Assembly (NCBI RefSeq): GCF_029919115.1
Contig: NZ_CP123990.1
Coordinates: 992,001 to 1,056,000, forward strand
Source of the DNA: Variovorax paradoxus
Lineage (GTDB): Bacteria > Pseudomonadota > Gammaproteobacteria > Burkholderiales > Burkholderiaceae_C
Length of the DNA stretch: 64,000 bases
Direction: 5' to 3'
Made by a program: the position numbers and the translations under genes. Of the stretch, positions 60,246 to 64,000 are shown one piece after another. Numbering within the stretch: position 1 is the first letter of the stretch; each line of letters opens with the position of its first letter. The notes below the pieces were generated by a model. That model was given only the letters and a program-made list of their open reading frames with translations. It ran no database searches and was not told where the DNA came from.

Positions 60246-60893
60246 TTACTTGGCGCCGCCCGCGTACTTGGTGACGCTCGTCGCGTTCACGTGATAGCCG
60301 CTCACGCCCATCATCGAGTCGTTGCGCATCGTCTGCAGCTTGCCGGTCACCCACACGGTGTCCATGGCGCGGAACTTGGCGCCCTTTGACGCCACCACGT
60401 GCAGGATCTGGTTGGCCGGCGGCGGCGGCGTGTGGATGCAGGCGCCGAAGTAGGGCACGAGCAGGAACTCGGTCACTTCGCCCTTGGCTTCTTCAAGCGG
60501 CACGATGAAGCCGGGAATCTTGATTTCGGCGCCGTTCATCGCGGGGTTGGTCGGTGCGTTGTTCGACACCTCCTGCATCTTCATGAGCAGCTCGTTGGCG
60601 CGCGGATCGCCGTCGTTCAGCGAGCTCAGGTCCATGCCCTTGAATTCCTTGGCCGGGTCCCAGTCCTTGGGCACCAGTTCTTCCCAGGTGATCTGCCGCG
60701 GCTGGCCCGGGGCGCCCTTGGCCGCGGCAGCTGGTGCGGCCGGTGCCGCCTTGCCGCCGAGCGGATTCGATGCGGTCGTGTCCTTGGGCGCGGGTTCGGC
60801 GGCCCATGTGGCGGCTGCGAGGCCGGCGCCGGCGAGCAGCATCGAAAGCCGGGTGAAAGCCCGGAACGTGGAGGTCTTCTTTGCGGTGCGCAT
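60246..60893 (-). CDS. DUF3299 family periplasmic protein
   Basis: 215 residues with an N-terminal signal or anchor segment (about 13-30) and a Pro/Ala/Lys-rich linker. The DUF3299 core is PGFIVPLEEAKGEVTEFLLVPYFGACIHTPPPPANQ, and the C-terminus has VWVTGKLQTMRNDSMMGVSGYHVNA. The family appears in operons with the ABC and DUF2796 genes upstream. Cys and His positions in ACIHTPPPP could bind metal. It is the last gene of the leftward operon. Confidence 0.85.
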   Translation of the reverse strand: MRTAKKTSTFRAFTRLSMLLAGAGLAAATWAAEPAPKDTTASNPLGGKAAPAAPAAAAKGAPGQPRQITWEELVPKDWDPAKEFKGMDLSSLNDGDPRANELLMKMQEVSNNAPTNPAMNGAEIKIPGFIVPLEEAKGEVTEFLLVPYFGACIHTPPPPANQILHVVASKGAKFRAMDTVWVTGKLQTMRNDSMMGVSGYHVNATSVTKYAGGAK

Positions 60894-60897
60894 GGTT

Positions 60898-62160
60898 TCA
60901 AATCCTGGGTGAGAGACCGTCGGCCAACGAGAGCCGGTAGGCACGGATGCCGGGCAGCAGGCTTGCGAGCCAGCCGGCAACCAGCAGGCTCGCCATCAGC
61001 AGCCATTCGTTCAGTGTAGGTTCTGAAAGGCTCAGTGTCAGTCCGAACTGCGACTGCAGCCATGGCGCGAGCAGGGCAATGCCAAGCACCGCCATGACCA
61101 GGCCGAAGGCGACGCCCAGCACGGTCACCATGGCGCCCTCGAGCGCGAGCAGCGCCAGCACATGGCGCAGGCCGGCGCCCACGGCGCGCAGCACGGCGAG
61201 TTCGCGGCGGCGCTCGTTCAGCCCCGCCATCACGACCGAGATAAGCCCCGCAAGGCTCACCAGCGCGACCAGCGCCGACATCAGCAGCAGCGCGTTCTCG
61301 CCGATGCCGATCACGCTCCACAGTTCGTCGAGCGCCACGCCGGGGAGAATGGCCATCAGCGGCTCGCCGGCGTAGGTGGAAATCCAGCGCTGCACGCCGA
61401 ACACGGCCGAGCGGTTCTTCAGGCCGACAAGGGCGGCCGTCACGTTCTTTGGCGTGAGGTCGAACTTGCGCACCTGCTCGGCTGGAATCTTCACGCCGGG
61501 CATGGGTGCACCGCCCACCCATTCAAGATGAATGGCTTCCATCGCCTCGAGCCCGATGTGCACTGTGCGGTCGACCGGCGTGCCGGTGCGCGCGAGCACG
61601 CCGACCACGGTAAAGGGCTTGTCGGCGTGCTCCGATGCATTGAGTTCGCCGCTGCCATGGGCAAGGGTGATCTTCTGGCCGACGTGGTAGCCGAGCTTGT
61701 CGGCCACTTCGGCGCCCACCACCGCGTCGAACAGTGCGCTGAAGGGCTTGCCTTCGCGCACCTGCAGCGGCTGGCGGTTGCCGTAGCGGAACCGGGTGAA
61801 GTATTCGGGAGAAGTGGCCAGCACCGCGAAGCCCCGGTGCGAATCGCCCAGCGAAAGCGGCACCACCCAGTCGACGCCCTGGTGCGCGGCCAGGGCCTGC
61901 ACGCTCTTCCAGGAAATGTTGTTGGTGGCGGCGCCGATGCGGAACACCGAATACAGCAGCAACTGCGTGGAGCCCGTGCGCGCACCCACGATCAGGTCGG
62001 TGCCGGAAACGGACGACGCAAAGTTCTCGCGCAGTTCGGTGCGAATGCGCTCCACGCCCAGCAGCAGGAAAGTCGACAGCGCAATAGAGAACACAGTGAG
62101 CGCGAGCGTGAAACGGCGGTTCCATGCACTGCGCCAGGCAATGGAAAAAAGAGCGCTCAT
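60898..62160 (-). CDS. ABC transporter permease (FtsX/MacB/LolCE-like)
   Basis: 420 residues. N-terminal membrane span (RRFTLALTVFSIALSTFLLLG), a periplasmic MacB_PCD-like domain (about 50-250) and three C-terminal spans (about 290-400: IGENALLLMSALVALVSLAGLISVVMAGLNERRRELAVLRAVGA). This topology belongs to type VII ABC systems that move lipoproteins or envelope molecules mechanically. It pairs with the ATPase at 62171 and lies 4 bases before the DUF3299 gene. Confidence 0.88.
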   Translation of the reverse strand: MSALFSIAWRSAWNRRFTLALTVFSIALSTFLLLGVERIRTELRENFASSVSGTDLIVGARTGSTQLLLYSVFRIGAATNNISWKSVQALAAHQGVDWVVPLSLGDSHRGFAVLATSPEYFTRFRYGNRQPLQVREGKPFSALFDAVVGAEVADKLGYHVGQKITLAHGSGELNASEHADKPFTVVGVLARTGTPVDRTVHIGLEAMEAIHLEWVGGAPMPGVKIPAEQVRKFDLTPKNVTAALVGLKNRSAVFGVQRWISTYAGEPLMAILPGVALDELWSVIGIGENALLLMSALVALVSLAGLISVVMAGLNERRRELAVLRAVGAGLRHVLALLALEGAMVTVLGVAFGLVMAVLGIALLAPWLQSQFGLTLSLSEPTLNEWLLMASLLVAGWLASLLPGIRAYRLSLADGLSPRI

Positions 62161-62170
62161 GGGTGGGCCT

Positions 62171-62926
62171 TCATGCGTCCGCCGCCATTGCCGCGGTCGC
62201 TGCGCGATTGATGTCGGGCAGCAGCACGTGGCGGGCAAAGCGCTGCGCAATGCGCTGGTCGTGGCTCACGAACACCAGGGCGCTCTGGTGGGTTGCACAG
62301 GCCGTGAGCAACACGTCCAGAAAGGCCTCGCGCCGGTCTTCGTCGAGCGCGGAGGTGGGCTCGTCGGCAATCACCACCTCGGGCTGGCCGATGAGTGCAC
62401 GTGCCGCTGCCACCCGCTGCTGCTGGCCGACCGAAAGCTGCATGGCCTGGCGCTTCCACAGGTTGCGGTCGAGGCCCATCTGGTCGAGCAGGTGCTCGGC
62501 CTCGTCACGTGAGCCGCGCGAGCTGCCGCTGCGCGCGGCCTGCGCTTCGCGCCGCTGCGAGAAGCGGCAGGGCAGCAGCACGTTGTCGAGCACGCTCAGG
62601 TACGGCAGCAGGTTGAACTGCTGAAAGATATAGCCCACGTGCGCAACGCGGCAGCGGTCGCGCGCGGCGCCGGAGAGCTGCGACCAGTCGTGCCCCAGCA
62701 GCGTCACGCGGCCTTCATCGGCCACCAGCACGCCCGCCAGCAAAGACAGCAGGGTGCTCTTGCCGCAGCCGCTCGGGCCGTGCAGGAACACCAGCTCGCC
62801 GGCAGTGATGCGAAAAGCCTCTATATCGATGCAGGGCGTTTTCATGCCCGGCCATGCAAAGCGCAGCGCTTCGGCAGCCAGCACCACGCGCAGCGGCGCC
62901 GACTCGGCCTGGGGGGCGGTGCCCAC
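62171..62926 (-). CDS. ABC transporter ATPase, LolD/MacB-like
   Basis: 251 residues. Walker A GPSGCGKSTLLSLLAG (about 43), Q-loop IFQQFNLLPYLSVLDN, C-loop LSVGQQQRVAAARAL, Walker B VVIADEPTSALD. It uses a GTG start at 62926, five bases after the stop of the ZrgA-type gene; the coding start could also be the later ATG giving MKTPCIDIE. The signature LSVGQ rather than LSGGQ is found in this LolD-like group. It drives the permease at 60898. Confidence 0.87.
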   Translation of the reverse strand: MGTAPQAESAPLRVVLAAEALRFAWPGMKTPCIDIEAFRITAGELVFLHGPSGCGKSTLLSLLAGVLVADEGRVTLLGHDWSQLSGAARDRCRVAHVGYIFQQFNLLPYLSVLDNVLLPCRFSQRREAQAARSGSSRGSRDEAEHLLDQMGLDRNLWKRQAMQLSVGQQQRVAAARALIGQPEVVIADEPTSALDEDRREAFLDVLLTACATHQSALVFVSHDQRIAQRFARHVLLPDINRAATAAMAADA

Positions 62927-62930
62927 AGTT

Positions 62931-63515
62931 CTACTTGCCCCAGCCAAGGCGCACGGGCTGGCCGGCCTGGGCGCCGGCCGGGCGCTTGAGCTGGCGCTTG
63001 AACTGCCCCTGCGCCGAAGCAATCTGCGAATCGATCTGGCGCGTGCCCTTGAAGGCATTGAACAGGTTCACGTCAATGAACTTTGCCGCGGCCGCATTGG
63101 TGCAGTTGAAGGAAAAGGTGGCGTCCAGGTCTGCATGGCCGGGGGGCTCGTTCGGGTCGGGGTTGCCGAGGCCCAACGCGCTGGAGCGCAGGTCGACCGG
63201 GCCGAGCTTGCAGTTGGCGGCCGGGTCGATGGCAAAGAGCTTGTCGGCCGCGCGCAGCTGGGCAATGGCTTCTTCGGCGGTTTTCTTCTCGGCATCGGTC
63301 TTGGGCGCGCGCTCGAAGCCCACGATGTTGTCGAGCGGCGACTCCATGTCGATCACCACCGTGGGGCCGTCGATGGCCACGTCGAGCTTCATCTGCCCGT
63401 GCACATGCGCATGCTGCTGCTGGGCCTGCGCGGAAACAAAGGGGGCTGCGAACAGTGCTGCAGCAGCGAATGCGAGTCCGGATGAAATGCGTCGTCGAAG
63501 TCGGATGTGCTTCAT
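62931..63515 (-). CDS. DUF2796 (ZrgA-type) periplasmic zinc-associated protein
   Basis: 194 residues with a signal peptide (about 1-30, ending SAQAQ). The mature N-terminus has QQQHAHVHGQMKLDVAIDG, a His-rich metal-binding beginning typical of DUF2796. Members have been described as zinc-uptake proteins (ZrgA of Vibrio cholerae); that role is from family knowledge. It is transcribed with a rhodanese gene (ATGA overlap) and the ATPase-permease pair, which could form its transport partner. Confidence 0.85.
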   Translation of the reverse strand: MKHIRLRRRISSGLAFAAAALFAAPFVSAQAQQQHAHVHGQMKLDVAIDGPTVVIDMESPLDNIVGFERAPKTDAEKKTAEEAIAQLRAADKLFAIDPAANCKLGPVDLRSSALGLGNPDPNEPPGHADLDATFSFNCTNAAAAKFIDVNLFNAFKGTRQIDSQIASAQGQFKRQLKRPAGAQAGQPVRLGWGK

Positions 63516-64000
63516 GGTTCAGCGCCTTGCCGGGTCGGCAGCCCCGGCGTGTTGCTCCATTCGCTCCAGCTGCCGGCATAGAGCGCGGTCGTCCCAAGCC
63601 CTGCGATCTGCATTGCAAGCAGGTTGGGCACAGCGCTCACGCCGCTGCCGCATTGGTGGACAACCGTCGCCGGATCGCGTCCCGCAAGCAGTGCTTCGAA
63701 CTCGGCACGCAATTGCGAGGCCGGCTTGAATTTGCCGTCGGGGCCGAGGTTTTCGGCGAAGGGCCGGTTCAGGGCCCCGGGGATGTGACCCGCGATCGGG
63801 TCCAGAGGTTCCACCTCTCCGCGATAACGCGCGGCAGCCCGCGCGTCGATCAGCTGCTGGTCAGGTTGGCCGAGCCGGCCCACCACAGTGTCGGTGGTCA
63901 CAAGCTTTGCAAGCGGCTCCCCCGGCACGAAGTTCGACTGGAAGTGCGCGGGCTCTTCGCGGTCGGTGACTTTGCCGCCCGCGGCCTGCCAGGCTTGCAG
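63512..64000 (-). CDS. sseA: Rhodanese / 3-mercaptopyruvate sulfurtransferase-like (3' part)
   Basis: Open to the right edge; the last 162 residues are visible. The second rhodanese domain contains the active loop VVHQCGSGVSAVPNLLAM with catalytic Cys, in the CGSGVTA form of 3-mercaptopyruvate sulfurtransferases (SseA), and the conserved GHIPGALNRPFAENL before it. Transfers sulfur from 3-mercaptopyruvate to a thiophilic acceptor. It overlaps the ZrgA-type gene by four bases (ATGA), so the leftward operon probably starts outside the window. Confidence 0.88.
   Translation of the reverse strand: MQAWQAAGGKVTDREEPAHFQSNFVPGEPLAKLVTTDTVVGRLGQPDQQLIDARAAARYRGEVEPLDPIAGHIPGALNRPFAENLGPDGKFKPASQLRAEFEALLAGRDPATVVHQCGSGVSAVPNLLAMQIAGLGTTALYAGSWSEWSNTPGLPTRQGAEP

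Overview
The window is a high-GC chromosomal segment that looks like a betaproteobacterium of the family Comamonadaceae, most likely Variovorax or a close relative. The grounds are codon use, the gene order polA / DUF2782 / thrB / BPSS1780-type membrane protein, glucarpidase-like M20 carboxypeptidases, and short intergenic repeats of a kind I associate with this family. Genus is inference from recognised protein families; no search was run. There is no rRNA operon, CRISPR array, insertion sequence or prophage. Two tRNA genes are present, Lys-CTT and Ala-CGC.

Layout. 1-9.7 kb: a catabolic cluster for an aromatic or heteroaromatic acid. It holds the end of a Rieske dioxygenase alpha subunit, its beta subunit, a complete Liv-type ABC importer (with the second permease and first ATPase fused), an acyl-CoA ligase, an SDR dehydrogenase, a MarR regulator and a 4-hydroxybenzoyl-CoA-type thioesterase. 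A palindrome overlaps a -10-like hexamer in front of the SDR-MarR-thioesterase unit. The gene set resembles the auxin (indole-3-acetate) degradation loci reported from Variovorax as I remember them, but other aromatic acids fit too. 9.7-15.5 kb: small hypothetical genes, a secreted glycerophosphodiesterase, a chemoreceptor behind a consensus flagellar sigma-28 promoter, tRNA-Lys and an SDR gene.

15.8-29.2 kb: a full Tad/Flp pilus locus (prepilin peptidase, CpaB, secretin, lipoprotein, three Flp pilins plus a small Flp-like gene at the front, TadG, two TadE-like pseudopilins, CpaE, CpaF, TadB, TadC). A NarL-type response regulator and a membrane sensor kinase converge on it and probably control it. 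29.2-46.4 kb: tRNA-Ala and mostly housekeeping genes (arylformamidase-like hydrolase, GMP reductase, UvrD/Rep helicase, DUF2339-DUF3999 envelope pair, BPSS1780 protein, homoserine kinase, DUF2782, DNA polymerase I, MFS exporter).

46.5-60.2 kb: amino-acid scavenging and its regulators. Two secreted carboxypeptidase-G2-like enzymes, a D-amino-acid dehydrogenase, a glutamate-type binding protein and an Asp/Glu racemase point to recovery and interconversion of acidic amino acids. A dienelactone hydrolase-like protein, a ZIP metal transporter, and a divergent FAD-oxidase/XRE-cupin regulator pair with an array of near-identical palindromic operators lie in the same stretch. 60.2-64 kb: a leftward operon of rhodanese sulfurtransferase, DUF2796 (ZrgA-type zinc protein), LolD-like ATPase, FtsX/MacB-like permease and DUF3299 protein, likely a zinc-linked envelope system.
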